A stretch of 6,660 nucleotides of DNA, taken from Candidatus Woesearchaeota archaeon. Its GTDB lineage: Archaea > Nanobdellota > Nanobdellia > Woesearchaeales > UBA525. Of this stretch, positions 1 through 5,147 are shown one piece after another (positions within the stretch are counted from its first letter, which is position 1; every line of letters starts with the position of its first letter). A program made the position numbers and the translations under genes. The notes beneath the pieces are model-generated. The model worked only from the letters and a program-made list of their open reading frames with translations, was not told the origin of the DNA and made no database searches. Location of the stretch: the NCBI GenBank assembly GCA_013331575.1, contig DUGD01000093.1:15920-22579 (forward strand), given 5' to 3'.

Positions 1-78
1 CTAAGTCATGATATCACCAAAGGACACCCCTCCCAAAACAACATCTTAAATGTTGCGGAAACGCCGGAGACAAGATAG
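1..78 (+). CDS. Possible 3' end of a truncated upstream gene
   Basis: The first reading frame is open from the left edge for 25 codons and stops with TAG at 76-78. The residues are hydrophilic and non-repetitive (ends ...NVAETPETR), so this could be the C-terminus of a protein that begins outside the window. No family can be recognised from so few residues. The stretch may equally be non-coding, since an open run of this length is expected by chance. It is listed because nothing else explains the first 78 bases. Confidence 0.2.
   Translation, partial: LSHDITKGHPSQNNILNVAETPETR
39..55. repeat. Perfect 6-bp inverted repeat (stem-loop or operator)
   Basis: CAACAT (39-44) and ATGTTG (50-55) are perfect reverse complements around a 5-base A/T-rich centre, CTTAA. 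It could form a small hairpin or bind a dimeric regulator. It lies inside the possible C-terminal frame ending at 78, so its role is unclear. Confidence 0.3.
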
Positions 79-345
79 AAAACCAGCCGCACCTCTCGAG
101 AGTTCACGTCGATAAGTCCGCGCAAGCACCGCACCGATACGACGCGCAAGAAGCACGGCAACATATCATCTTGTGCTCCCTTGGCGGGGAGACGCTATAC
201 ACGACGCATCGCGGTAGACTCGGCCGCGAATGACGCAAGGACAATCGCCCTCTCGCCGGAGCACAAGAAACAGCAAGAAGAGGACGTCGGCAGAGAGGGA
301 GCGTCCGGCGCATACCATCATAAAGGGGAACAAAAGCCGAGTACG
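79..345. other. Leader region without a supportable gene
   Basis: No convincing gene, RNA or repeat was found here. The frame of the downstream methyltransferase is open across this whole stretch, from just after the TAG at 76-78, but it contains no ATG before 346; the earliest start-like codon noted is a TTG at 181. Its translation is Arg/Lys/His/Ser-rich and matches nothing recognised. The methyltransferase-like sequence begins only after 346. I treat the region as an upstream non-coding or degraded sequence. An N-terminal extension of the methyltransferase cannot be fully excluded. Confidence 0.4.
318..325 (+). promoter_or_regulatory. Weak TATA-like box for the methyltransferase
   Basis: TCATAAAG is centred about 24-25 bases before the ATG at 346, the spacing seen at the other promoters in this window. 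It is a poorer match than the others, so it supports the 346 start only modestly. Confidence 0.35.
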
Positions 346-1026
346 ATGCTGGACACCGAGAGCAGACTGCGAGGGATGATGAAGATCCTCATCGCGTCGA
401 ACGAAGAGCTGACGATGACGGATGCGGCAGGATTCATCGCGGTGCCGCCAGAACTCTTGCAAGCATCGGTGCTATCCCTACTGGACCATACCGATATCTC
501 GCACGTATCGTTGGACCTCGGCTGCGGCAACGGCGGATGGACACTGCTTGCCGCGGCGGCAGGATTCCCATCGTACGGCATCGAGATCAACCCGGTACTC
601 GTCGAGCACGCACAGCGGAACTACACGATGGGCGTCGCGGCAGGATACATCGATGCACGGACGCCATGCGAGCTCATCGTCGGCGACATGATACCTATCC
701 GTTTCTGCGACGATTACCTGCGCTTTCGCAGACTGCACGATGACCAGCTGCGCAGCATGCCTCTCGGCGCGGTACGGGAAGATTCATATTCACGGTTGCC
801 CGTGTCCATCGCGACGGCAGATATCATCTACTGCTGGGCATGGCCGACGCAATCAGGGTTCTTGTACAACATGCTCGAGGACGAGGCGAAAAAGGGCGCG
901 CTCTTCGTGCTGCCATCATACCAAAGGTACATCCTGCGCGAGGAGAGCGGCAGACGCGTGGAGAACCGGCTGCTGCTGAAAGCCATCTCCGACGTGCAGG
1001 GCGTGTTCACGGGAAAGAGACAGTAG
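346..1026 (+). CDS. Class I SAM-dependent methyltransferase
   Basis: This protein of about 226 residues has a Rossmann-fold methyltransferase core. Motif I is LDLGCGNGG at residues 56-64, the glycine-rich SAM loop. It is followed by GIEI (78-81), whose E80 is the acidic residue at the end of strand 2 that normally binds the ribose hydroxyls. GDM near residue 114 fits the acidic adenine-contact position, and ADIIYCWAWPTQ (158-169) fits the strand-4 motif, with a hydrophobic/aromatic pattern seen in soluble small methyltransferases. The substrate cannot be inferred. The ATG at 346 is chosen because the domain begins soon after it and a weak TATA-like box lies upstream. An in-frame TTG at 181 would add 55 low-complexity, basic residues and seems unlikely. 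The gene ends in TAG two bases before the stop of the convergent RNA methyltransferase, so the two 3' ends abut. No functional link between the two methyltransferases is implied. Confidence 0.82.
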   Translation: MLDTESRLRGMMKILIASNEELTMTDAAGFIAVPPELLQASVLSLLDHTDISHVSLDLGCGNGGWTLLAAAAGFPSYGIEINPVLVEHAQRNYTMGVAAGYIDARTPCELIVGDMIPIRFCDDYLRFRRLHDDQLRSMPLGAVREDSYSRLPVSIATADIIYCWAWPTQSGFLYNMLEDEAKKGALFVLPSYQRYILREESGRRVENRLLLKAISDVQGVFTGKRQ

Positions 1027-1028
1027 CC

Positions 1029-1853
1029 TCAATCCCGCTCATTGCGCTGACGTTCGATCTCATACAGGAACATCGAAGCCACCGACGCCACATTCAACGA
1101 TGACGCTGCACCCCGGATCGGGATCCGGACGAGCGCATCGGACATCGCCTTGTATTGTGCGCTCAACCCGAGCGTTTCATTTCCTAACAGGAGGACGGTG
1201 GGTGTTTTGAAATCCTGCTGCGCGAGGGTTTTCGTGCCTTTCGCCGACGTGCCGATTATCTGCAGCGTTCCCAATTCATGTTTTACTCGCTCAAGCCAAG
1301 GCAGCAGTTCCTGTGGAGAGCCCACTCTTATGACGGGAGTGGAGAATACCGTGCCAACACTTGCACGGATGGTCTTTGCATCGTACACATCGGCGGCATG
1401 ACCTGTGATAATGATTCCGTTGATACTGAATGCGTCACACGTCCGGATGATAGTGCCGAGATTTCCCGGGCTTGCAGGTCTATCGAGAATGACCGTCAGG
1501 AACGGTTCCGTGATGGGGATACGCGCGAGATCATCTTTTTGCATCCGCACGAGCGCGATGAGTTCAGAGGTCTCCTCTTTATCACTGAGCTTTTGCATAA
1601 GCTCCGAAGGAAGTTCGAGGATCTTCTGCGCGTTTGACACTTCGATGATATTCTTCGCCCAATCAGAAAGGCTTCGTTCTTTGTCGTGGAGGAGCGTTGT
1701 GACCTCCCATCTGTTCGCCATGACCTGTTCAATGGGCTTCACCCCTTCAACAAAGAACTCCTTGTTCTTCTGCCGCTTCTCCCTATTGCGCTTGAGGACT
1801 TCAGCGTGCTGGAACTCATTGTTCTCGGAATAGATGGTGATCCGCTGCGGCAT
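1029..1853 (-). CDS. SpoU/TrmH-family RNA 2'-O-methyltransferase
   Basis: This 274-residue protein is a SPOUT-class (trefoil-knot) RNA ribose methyltransferase using SAM. The N-terminal part (about 1-110) contains FFVEGVKPIEQV (33-44), typical of the substrate-binding extension in the RlmB/TsnR-like branch that modifies 23S rRNA. The C-terminal catalytic domain has all three family motifs. Motif 1 is DRPASPGNLGTIIRT (124-138), with N131 and the catalytic-type R137. Motif 2 is LLLGNETLGLS (221-231). Motif 3 is VRIPIRGAASSLNVASVAS (242-260), with S252 and N254 in the usual SLN. Length and motif spacing are normal, so it looks intact and functional. Family membership is secure, but the exact target (rRNA or tRNA) is not. 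The ATG at 1853 sits 27 bases from a good TATA box, implying a leaderless mRNA. It diverges from the small membrane protein gene at 1957. Confidence 0.93.
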   Translation of the reverse strand: MPQRITIYSENNEFQHAEVLKRNREKRQKNKEFFVEGVKPIEQVMANRWEVTTLLHDKERSLSDWAKNIIEVSNAQKILELPSELMQKLSDKEETSELIALVRMQKDDLARIPITEPFLTVILDRPASPGNLGTIIRTCDAFSINGIIITGHAADVYDAKTIRASVGTVFSTPVIRVGSPQELLPWLERVKHELGTLQIIGTSAKGTKTLAQQDFKTPTVLLLGNETLGLSAQYKAMSDALVRIPIRGAASSLNVASVASMFLYEIERQRNERD

Positions 1854-1875
1854 AGAATTAGATAGTGAGATGTGA

Positions 1876-1883
1876 TATTTAAA
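1876..1883 (-). promoter_or_regulatory. TATA box for the RNA methyltransferase
   Basis: On the minus strand the sequence reads TTTAAATA. It is centred about 27 bases before the ATG at 1853, so transcription should begin at or next to the start codon. Confidence 0.65.
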
Positions 1884-1926
1884 TTACGTGCAGACAACGG
1901 ACGAATACTTTTTTATCCCGAAATTT

Positions 1927-1933
1927 TTTTATA
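1927..1933 (+). promoter_or_regulatory. TATA box for the small membrane protein
   Basis: A T-run ending TTTTATAC is centred about 27 bases before the ATG at 1957. A second similar string, CTTTTTTATC, lies at 1909-1917 and is too far for a leaderless start. The 103-base gap 1854-1956 thus holds two back-to-back promoters. Confidence 0.6.
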
Positions 1934-1956
1934 CAGTTTCGTAGACACAACACGTT

Positions 1957-2280
1957 ATGCTCAAGCAGATCAAGATACTTCATACCGTTATCTGGGTAGT
2001 AATGGCATCCGCGTGCATCTACGTGCTGTATGCAGGCATCACGAATACATCGAATGCACTCACGTGGTTTTGTGTCGGACTCATCGTACTTGAAGGCATC
2101 GTGCTACTCTTGAACAAAGGGACATGTCCGTTGACGCCGATGGCGAGTCGTTATACGACAAAGAGAAGCAATAATTTCGATATCTATTTGCCCGAATGGC
2201 TCGCGAAATACAACAAGCAGATATTCACGACGATATTCCTCGCCGGAGTGCTGCTGATCATGTTGCGACGATGGCTGTGA
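1957..2280 (+). CDS. Small three-helix membrane protein with CPLT motif (DUF2784-like)
   Basis: This 107-residue protein has three hydrophobic segments at about 8-27, 35-53 and 88-103, consistent with a small integral membrane protein. The loop after the second helix carries CPLTPMASRYT (57-67), and just before the third helix is NFDIYLPEWLAKYNKQIF (73-90). A short membrane protein with CPLT after a helix and a conserved aromatic/acidic stretch before the last helix resembles DUF2784-like proteins and related uncharacterised families known mainly from bacteria. Its function is unknown. The cysteine and the polar loop next to the membrane are the obvious conserved features. The ATG start is supported by the TATA box 27 bases upstream. 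The gene is complete and ends 70 bases before the PIN gene. I am confident it is a real gene, less so of the family name. Confidence 0.75.
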   Translation: MLKQIKILHTVIWVVMASACIYVLYAGITNTSNALTWFCVGLIVLEGIVLLLNKGTCPLTPMASRYTTKRSNNFDIYLPEWLAKYNKQIFTTIFLAGVLLIMLRRWL

Positions 2281-2323
2281 ATCTCCGCGAGCGGAAATCC
2301 TCCGGATTCTACGACGGAAACAA

Positions 2324-2331
2324 GATAAAAG
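2324..2331 (+). promoter_or_regulatory. TATA-like box for the PIN gene
   Basis: GATAAAAG is centred about 24 bases before the ATG at 2351, consistent with a leaderless transcript starting the PIN/RHH region. Confidence 0.5.
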
Positions 2332-2350
2332 ATGGCGCGATCGCAGACAC

Positions 2351-2725
2351 ATGCGGCTGTACTTGGATACGAACATCATCATGGACTTCCTGCTCGGGCG
2401 AGATTCCGCCGCGTATAACCTTCTTGTGAAAACACTCGCTTGTCACCACACATTCGTCATATCGACACTCGTCATACAGGAGTTGCGTCGTCATCGTCTT
2501 CGGGAAGAGACCGATACCTTCATCGCCGTCTGTGAAGGGCGCGGGAAGCTCATCGTCCTTCCTCTCACCGCTGAAGACTGGAACGTCGCCAAAGGACTCG
2601 CCACGCATCAAGCTGACGCGCTCCACTATGCAGTCTCTTGTCGTAGCGCTGACGCTTTCATCACGAAGAATGTCCGCGATTTCCCGTTCACAACCATACC
2701 GGTGCTACGACCTGATGCTTTATGA
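2351..2725 (+). CDS. PIN-domain ribonuclease, VapC-like toxin
   Basis: This 124-residue single-domain PIN protein has the length and fold signature of VapC-type toxins, Mg2+-dependent endoribonucleases that usually cut tRNA or rRNA. The metal-binding acidic set is visible: D6 in LYLDTNIIMDFL, E44 in VIQEL, D89 in QADALHYAVS, and the C-terminal block SADAFITKNVRDF (99-111) with D101, N107 and D110. All key carboxylates appear retained, so it should be active. ATG is the first codon of the conserved strand and has a TATA-like box upstream. Its stop TGA overlaps an in-frame ATG of the downstream ribbon-helix-helix gene (ATGA at 2722-2725), which argues that the two form a pair. The order toxin-then-antitoxin is the reverse of most vapBC operons. 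The true cellular target cannot be read from sequence. Confidence 0.85.
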   Translation: MRLYLDTNIIMDFLLGRDSAAYNLLVKTLACHHTFVISTLVIQELRRHRLREETDTFIAVCEGRGKLIVLPLTAEDWNVAKGLATHQADALHYAVSCRSADAFITKNVRDFPFTTIPVLRPDAL

Positions 2726-2740
2726 CATCAAAAAGTAACA

Positions 2741-2747
2741 TTTATAT
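2741..2747 (+). promoter_or_regulatory. TATA box for the ribbon-helix-helix gene
   Basis: TTTATAT is centred 26 bases before the ATG at 2770, a better match than most boxes here. It lies within the stretch that would be coding if translation began at the upstream ATG 2722, which favours the 2770 start for an independent antitoxin transcript. Confidence 0.65.
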
Positions 2748-2769
2748 GCCGGAGACCGTGCCTCTCACC

Positions 2770-3132
2770 ATGGCAAACACGCTGATGAGCATCCGGGTCG
2801 CCGACGTCCTCGTGGATGAAGCGACGAAAGTCGCGAAAGAGGACGGATTCTCGAGCACGCAAGAGCTCGTACGGGAGGCATTGCGCAAATATCTGGAAGA
2901 GCGCCGGATGGAGCGGGCGATACACGACGCGTCGCTCATCTGGGGCAGCGCCGCGGGAAAAAAGATCAAAGCGATGACACGAAAGGAGCGCAACGCTCTC
3001 GCAGTCCAAGAACTCGATAGACTAGCAGTCAAAGGCAAGAAGATAAACGCATTATCTAGAGCACAACGCGACAAGATGGCGCGAAGAATGACGGTGACGC
3101 GACGCCAAAACGGTAGGAACATCGAGACGTAG
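2770..3132 (+). CDS. Ribbon-helix-helix (CopG/VapB-like) antitoxin or regulator
   Basis: This protein of about 120 residues begins with a ribbon-helix-helix DNA-binding domain: strand LMSIRVADVLVDEA followed by helices ending in TQELVREALRKYLEERR. Such domains dimerise, bind operators and in vapBC systems repress their own promoter. After residue 50 comes a charged tail that would be the toxin-binding part. The tail contains two copies of a GKKI-x-A-(M/L)-(T/S)-R motif 26 residues apart (63-79 and 89-105 in this numbering) and ends very basic. The start at 2770 is preferred because the domain begins there and a good TATA box lies 26 bases upstream. An ATG at 2722, overlapping the PIN stop, would add 16 residues and could be used by translational coupling. 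Neutralisation of the neighbouring PIN protein is inferred from position only. It ends in TAG. Confidence 0.8.
   Translation: MANTLMSIRVADVLVDEATKVAKEDGFSSTQELVREALRKYLEERRMERAIHDASLIWGSAAGKKIKAMTRKERNALAVQELDRLAVKGKKINALSRAQRDKMARRMTVTRRQNGRNIET
2956..3084 (+). repeat. Degenerate protein-level tandem repeat in the antitoxin tail
   Basis: Codons at 2956-3006 encode GKKIKAMTRKERNALAV and codons at 3034-3084 encode GKKINALSRAQRDKMAR. The two align without gaps at GKKI, A, hydrophobic, T/S, R, R, N/D and A. The DNA of the copies has diverged, so this is an old duplication or convergence and not a recent slippage event. Confidence 0.6.
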
Positions 3133-3176
3133 CCATGACCACCACTCTCGAATGCAACAGCATTCTTACAATACGC

Positions 3177-3184
3177 ACTTAAAG
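3177..3184 (+). promoter_or_regulatory. TATA-like box for the cysteine-motif gene
   Basis: ACTTAAAG is centred about 26 bases before the ATG at 3206. It supports that ATG over the one at 3152, which has nothing A/T-rich at the right distance. Confidence 0.5.
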
Positions 3185-3205
3185 CCGGAACGACTCCCAT
3201 CGTCG

Positions 3206-3871
3206 ATGACACACGGACGCTTGCTTGAGAAGCTCTCCGAGAAAGTACCCAGCATAGAGCATGTAGTATGGGCGCACACGGAAACGAAGCGGTGCTCGCA
3301 CGCTCCCGAAGGAGCACGACAACACCGTTCGGAGCTACGGACCTTGGGCGTCGAAGTGCTAAAAGAATACATCTGCAGCGAGGGTTGGCCACAGCGCGCG
3401 CATTTCGACCGGTATGATGGCCCGCCTGCACCGATGCGCAATTGCGATCGCAGCGAAGGGCTCTACCTCGACATTCCAATGTGCTGCGCGACCGCGTACA
3501 GCAACGACGTGAGAGAGCACACCGACGCGTTCTTCCGACGACACCCATACAGGAGAGGCACCAATAGATTGCCACGGACCTTCGCACAGATGATAGCACA
3601 CATGGAACGCTTCAAGATCGACGACGAACCGCAACTATACACGGAACGCGACGAGACGATGAAGCGACGCATCCTCGAAGGGAAGATCCCGGAAAGCGCA
3701 GTATTTCTCAATTGGATGTACGTTCCTTGCGTGCCGGAGTGCGCCGCGTTCATCACGCAGAGCACGCGCATGCACGACGCACTGCGAAGCCACCTTCCAT
3801 CACACGCTACGCGAATCCTAGATAAGTACCGGCGCAGGACGTTCGAGAATGTCGGCGGATGCGGGGAATAG
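3206..3871 (+). CDS. CC/PCxxEC cysteine-motif protein (DUF483-like), ends at an in-frame TAG
   Basis: This protein of about 221 residues has a vicinal cysteine pair in LDIPMCCATAY (88-98) and a second cluster, VPCVPEC (173-179), inside a hydrophobic stretch. A CC motif followed about 80 residues later by PCxxEC is the pattern of archaeal DUF483-type proteins of unknown function, and the cysteines could bind a metal or iron-sulfur cluster. The family name is a recollection I cannot confirm. No membrane segment or signal peptide is seen. The protein stops at TAG 3869-3871, but the same frame then runs through about 50 more codons of normal-looking protein to TAA at 4022-4024 (see the separate entry). 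The annotated product may therefore be truncated. ATG 3206 is chosen for its TATA-like box; ATG 3152 would add 18 residues. An RHH/PIN pair precedes it with no evident link. Confidence 0.7.
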   Translation: MTHGRLLEKLSEKVPSIEHVVWAHTETKRCSHAPEGARQHRSELRTLGVEVLKEYICSEGWPQRAHFDRYDGPPAPMRNCDRSEGLYLDIPMCCATAYSNDVREHTDAFFRRHPYRRGTNRLPRTFAQMIAHMERFKIDDEPQLYTERDETMKRRILEGKIPESAVFLNWMYVPCVPECAAFITQSTRMHDALRSHLPSHATRILDKYRRRTFENVGGCGE

Positions 3872-4024
3872 TCGCCATACGGTCCGTTACTGGCAAAAGA
3901 ACTCCTCGATAACACTCAACGCTTCCGAGAAGAGCAATATCCCTTCGATACTCTCGACGCCGATTGCGTCATGCTACGCTCGGGCGATAGTTCATTGACC
4001 GTCAGGGATCTCTGGCTCGACTAA
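3872..4024 (+). pseudogene. Protein-like continuation of the cysteine-motif gene beyond TAG
   Basis: Directly after the TAG at 3869-3871, in the same frame, lie 50 sense codons ending at TAA 4022-4024. The translation begins SPYGPLLAKELLDNT, continues QRFREEQYPFDTLDADC and ends in VRDLWLD. It has balanced composition, an amphipathic helix-like start and codons like the gene before it, quite unlike the arginine/serine-rich shadow frames nearby. It has no ATG near its beginning and no promoter, so it is unlikely to be its own gene. The likeliest reading is the genuine C-terminus of the upstream protein, cut off by a nonsense mutation or a sequencing error, or read through, for example if TAG encoded pyrrolysine. 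The last 33 bases overlap the 3' end of the convergent SRPBCC gene. A full-length product would be about 272 residues. Confidence 0.55.
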
Positions 4025-4441
4025 TTTCGTCAGTTTCTCCAACGAGTCTTGCCATCCCAAATAACACATCTCTACAGGAATCATGGCAGGAATGCCCTCC
4101 TGCGTTATTTTCAATTCCGTGCCAGCTGAGACTTTCTTGAACCAGACAGAGGTGGTCATCACCCCAGGCAGATGCTGATTATCGAATTTATCAGAGTATT
4201 TCAAGAACTCATTCGGTTGTATGTCCAGATACGTTCCGCCGAAAGAACTCTCGTTGCCGGTCGTGAAATTGATGAACGACATCTTGTAGCTGCCGCCAAT
4301 CTTCACATCCATCGAATGGACGACGCAGACGAAGCCCCACGGTGGAATCCAAGACGCCATCGCCACGGCTTCAGTGAATGCGCGAAACAGCTTTTCCGGC
4401 GGTGCCTTGATGACTCTATGCAATGTTACGGTGTTTGACAT
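3992..4441 (-). CDS. SRPBCC/AHSA1-family (START-like fold) protein
   Basis: This 149-residue protein has the complete helix-grip fold of the AHSA1/Bet v1-like superfamily, which encloses a hydrophobic ligand cavity. It opens with HRVIKAPPEKLFRAFTEAVAMASW (8-31), the family's usual first strand and helix. It continues with the sheet segments KIGGSYKMSFINFTTG (47-62), SFGGTYLDIQPNEFLKYSDKF (66-86) and GTELKITQEGIP (107-118), and ends with the long C-terminal helix GWQDSLEKLTKLVEPE (129-144). The particular motifs (FTTG, SFGG, CYLGWQDSL, LVEPEIPD) match a tight group I know from bacterial genomes, which suggests acquisition from bacteria. The ligand and role are unknown; names such as activator of Hsp90 ATPase for this family are only homology labels. 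ATG 4441 has a TATA box 26 bases away, so it is fitted with an archaeal promoter. It diverges from the MNT-HEPN pair. Confidence 0.9.
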   Translation of the reverse strand: MSNTVTLHRVIKAPPEKLFRAFTEAVAMASWIPPWGFVCVVHSMDVKIGGSYKMSFINFTTGNESSFGGTYLDIQPNEFLKYSDKFDNQHLPGVMTTSVWFKKVSAGTELKITQEGIPAMIPVEMCYLGWQDSLEKLTKLVEPEIPDGQ

Positions 4442-4463
4442 ATTATTTCAGGCACATGAATCC

Positions 4464-4470
4464 ATATAAG
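4464..4470 (-). promoter_or_regulatory. TATA box for the SRPBCC gene
   Basis: On the minus strand the sequence reads CTTATAT. It is centred about 26 bases before the ATG at 4441, the spacing for a leaderless mRNA. Confidence 0.65.
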
Positions 4471-4558
4471 AGTATTCCAGAATCGTTAACAACGACGGGG
4501 CGGGACTCAAGAAGAGCCGGTACAGGAAATAGTCACGTTGTTCTCGTTTCGGCATGAA

Positions 4559-4578
4559 TTGCGGGAACTGGACCGCAA
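4559..4578. repeat. 6-bp inverted repeat upstream of the MNT-HEPN TATA box
   Basis: TTGCGG (4559-4564) and CCGCAA (4573-4578) are perfect reverse complements with an 8-base spacer, ending three bases before the TATA box region. It may be a binding site for a regulator. A repeat this short can arise by chance. Confidence 0.3.
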
Positions 4579-4581
4579 CAA

Positions 4582-4589
4582 TTATATAA
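4582..4589 (+). promoter_or_regulatory. TATA box for the MNT-HEPN operon
   Basis: TTATATAA, inside ATTATATAAT, is centred 25-26 bases before ATG 4611. It is the strongest TATA box in the window. It favours ATG 4611 over the TTG at 4602, which would sit only about 16 bases from the box. Confidence 0.75.
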
Positions 4590-4593
4590 TATA

Positions 4594-4607
4594 GTACAAT
4601 ATTGTAC
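4594..4607. promoter_or_regulatory. Perfect palindromic operator between TATA box and start codon
   Basis: GTACAATATTGTAC is a perfect 14-bp palindrome located between the TATA box and ATG 4611, next to the expected transcription start. A further inverted match, ATAGTAC (4591-4597) with GTACTAT (4624-4630), straddles the start codon. A dimeric winged-helix protein bound here would block initiation. The wHTH domain of the first gene of the operon is the natural candidate, giving autorepression. The binding partner is inferred. Confidence 0.7.
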
Positions 4608-4610
4608 CAC

Positions 4611-5147
4611 ATGTTACAAAAAAGTACTATGCAAACATTGCTTGAGTTCTTCGCTCGCGAACCGACAAGAGAGCACTATCTCAAAGATATAAGCCGGAGG
4701 ACAAAGATAGCTCACACGTCGATCGCGAAGAATCTGGAAAAACTACGAAAAGAGGACCTCATAGAGAAACGCGTCGACAAGAAAGGCAGCAGGAATTACC
4801 CAATATACGTCGCAAAGCAAAATGATGCATTTAGATTCCAGAAGAAGATGATCAACATCATGCAGCTCCAAGAATCAGGACTACTTGCACACATCAAGGA
4901 CAACTACACCCCCGCGGCGATCGTCGTCTTCGGCAGCTACGGCCGCGGAGAGGACACAGAAGACAGCGACATCGATATCTACATCCGAGCGGCCCCGAGA
5001 AAGACGGACCTGCGCAAATACGAACGGATGCTCGGACGCAAGATACAACTGCACGAGAACGCGGAGTTCGGAAGATATCCGGAAGAATTGAGGAACAACA
5101 TATTAAACGGCGTGATACTCTACGGATACCTCGAAGTATTCCAATGA
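4611..5147 (+). CDS. Winged-helix plus MNT nucleotidyltransferase, antitoxin-like (MntA type)
   Basis: This protein of about 178 residues has two parts. Residues about 5-70 form a winged helix-turn-helix: TLLEFFAREPTREHYLKDIS, then a recognition-helix-like segment TKIAHTSIAKNLEKLRKEDL and a charged wing. Residues about 95-175 form a minimal nucleotidyltransferase domain with FGSYGRGEDTEDSDIDIYI. It contains the GSxxRG loop (G108, S109, R112, G113) and the paired catalytic aspartates of SDIDI (D120, D122). The third carboxylate is not obvious to me. In MntA-HepT systems the MNT protein AMPylates the HEPN toxin and so silences it. Here the MNT stop overlaps the HEPN start by ATGA, so the two are translationally coupled. 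The fused DNA-binding domain and the palindrome at its own promoter suggest autoregulation. ATG 4611 is chosen by TATA spacing. Confidence 0.88.
   Translation: MLQKSTMQTLLEFFAREPTREHYLKDISRRTKIAHTSIAKNLEKLRKEDLIEKRVDKKGSRNYPIYVAKQNDAFRFQKKMINIMQLQESGLLAHIKDNYTPAAIVVFGSYGRGEDTEDSDIDIYIRAAPRKTDLRKYERMLGRKIQLHENAEFGRYPEELRNNILNGVILYGYLEVFQ

Noticed and set aside
166..462. Minus-strand frame of 98 codons
   Set aside because: Its residues are Arg/Cys/Ser-rich and lack any domain, and it lies antisense to the methyltransferase and its leader. It is a shadow frame.
1..1050. TAG as a sense codon throughout the window
   Set aside because: Reading TAG at 76-78 and 1024-1026 as sense yields no recognisable extension. 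Several other genes end normally at TAG, so global recoding is not supported by this window.
1405..1833. Plus-strand frame of 142 codons
   Set aside because: It is entirely antisense to the well-supported SpoU/TrmH gene and rich in Ser, Arg, Phe and Cys.
3135..3182. 15-codon mini-frame starting ATGACCACC after the RHH stop
   Set aside because: It is too short to judge, has no promoter at the right distance, and runs into the TATA-like box of the next gene.
2742..3599. Long minus-strand frame of 285 codons
   Set aside because: It is antisense to the RHH and cysteine-motif genes and its translation is arginine/serine/cysteine-rich, as expected from the complement of G/C-rich coding DNA. The plus-strand genes have recognisable domains and promoters.
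4488..4542. AACAACG and CGTTGTT inverted pair between the SRPBCC and MNT genes
   Set aside because: The 7-base arms are 41 bases apart, so the pair could easily arise by chance and matches no known site type.
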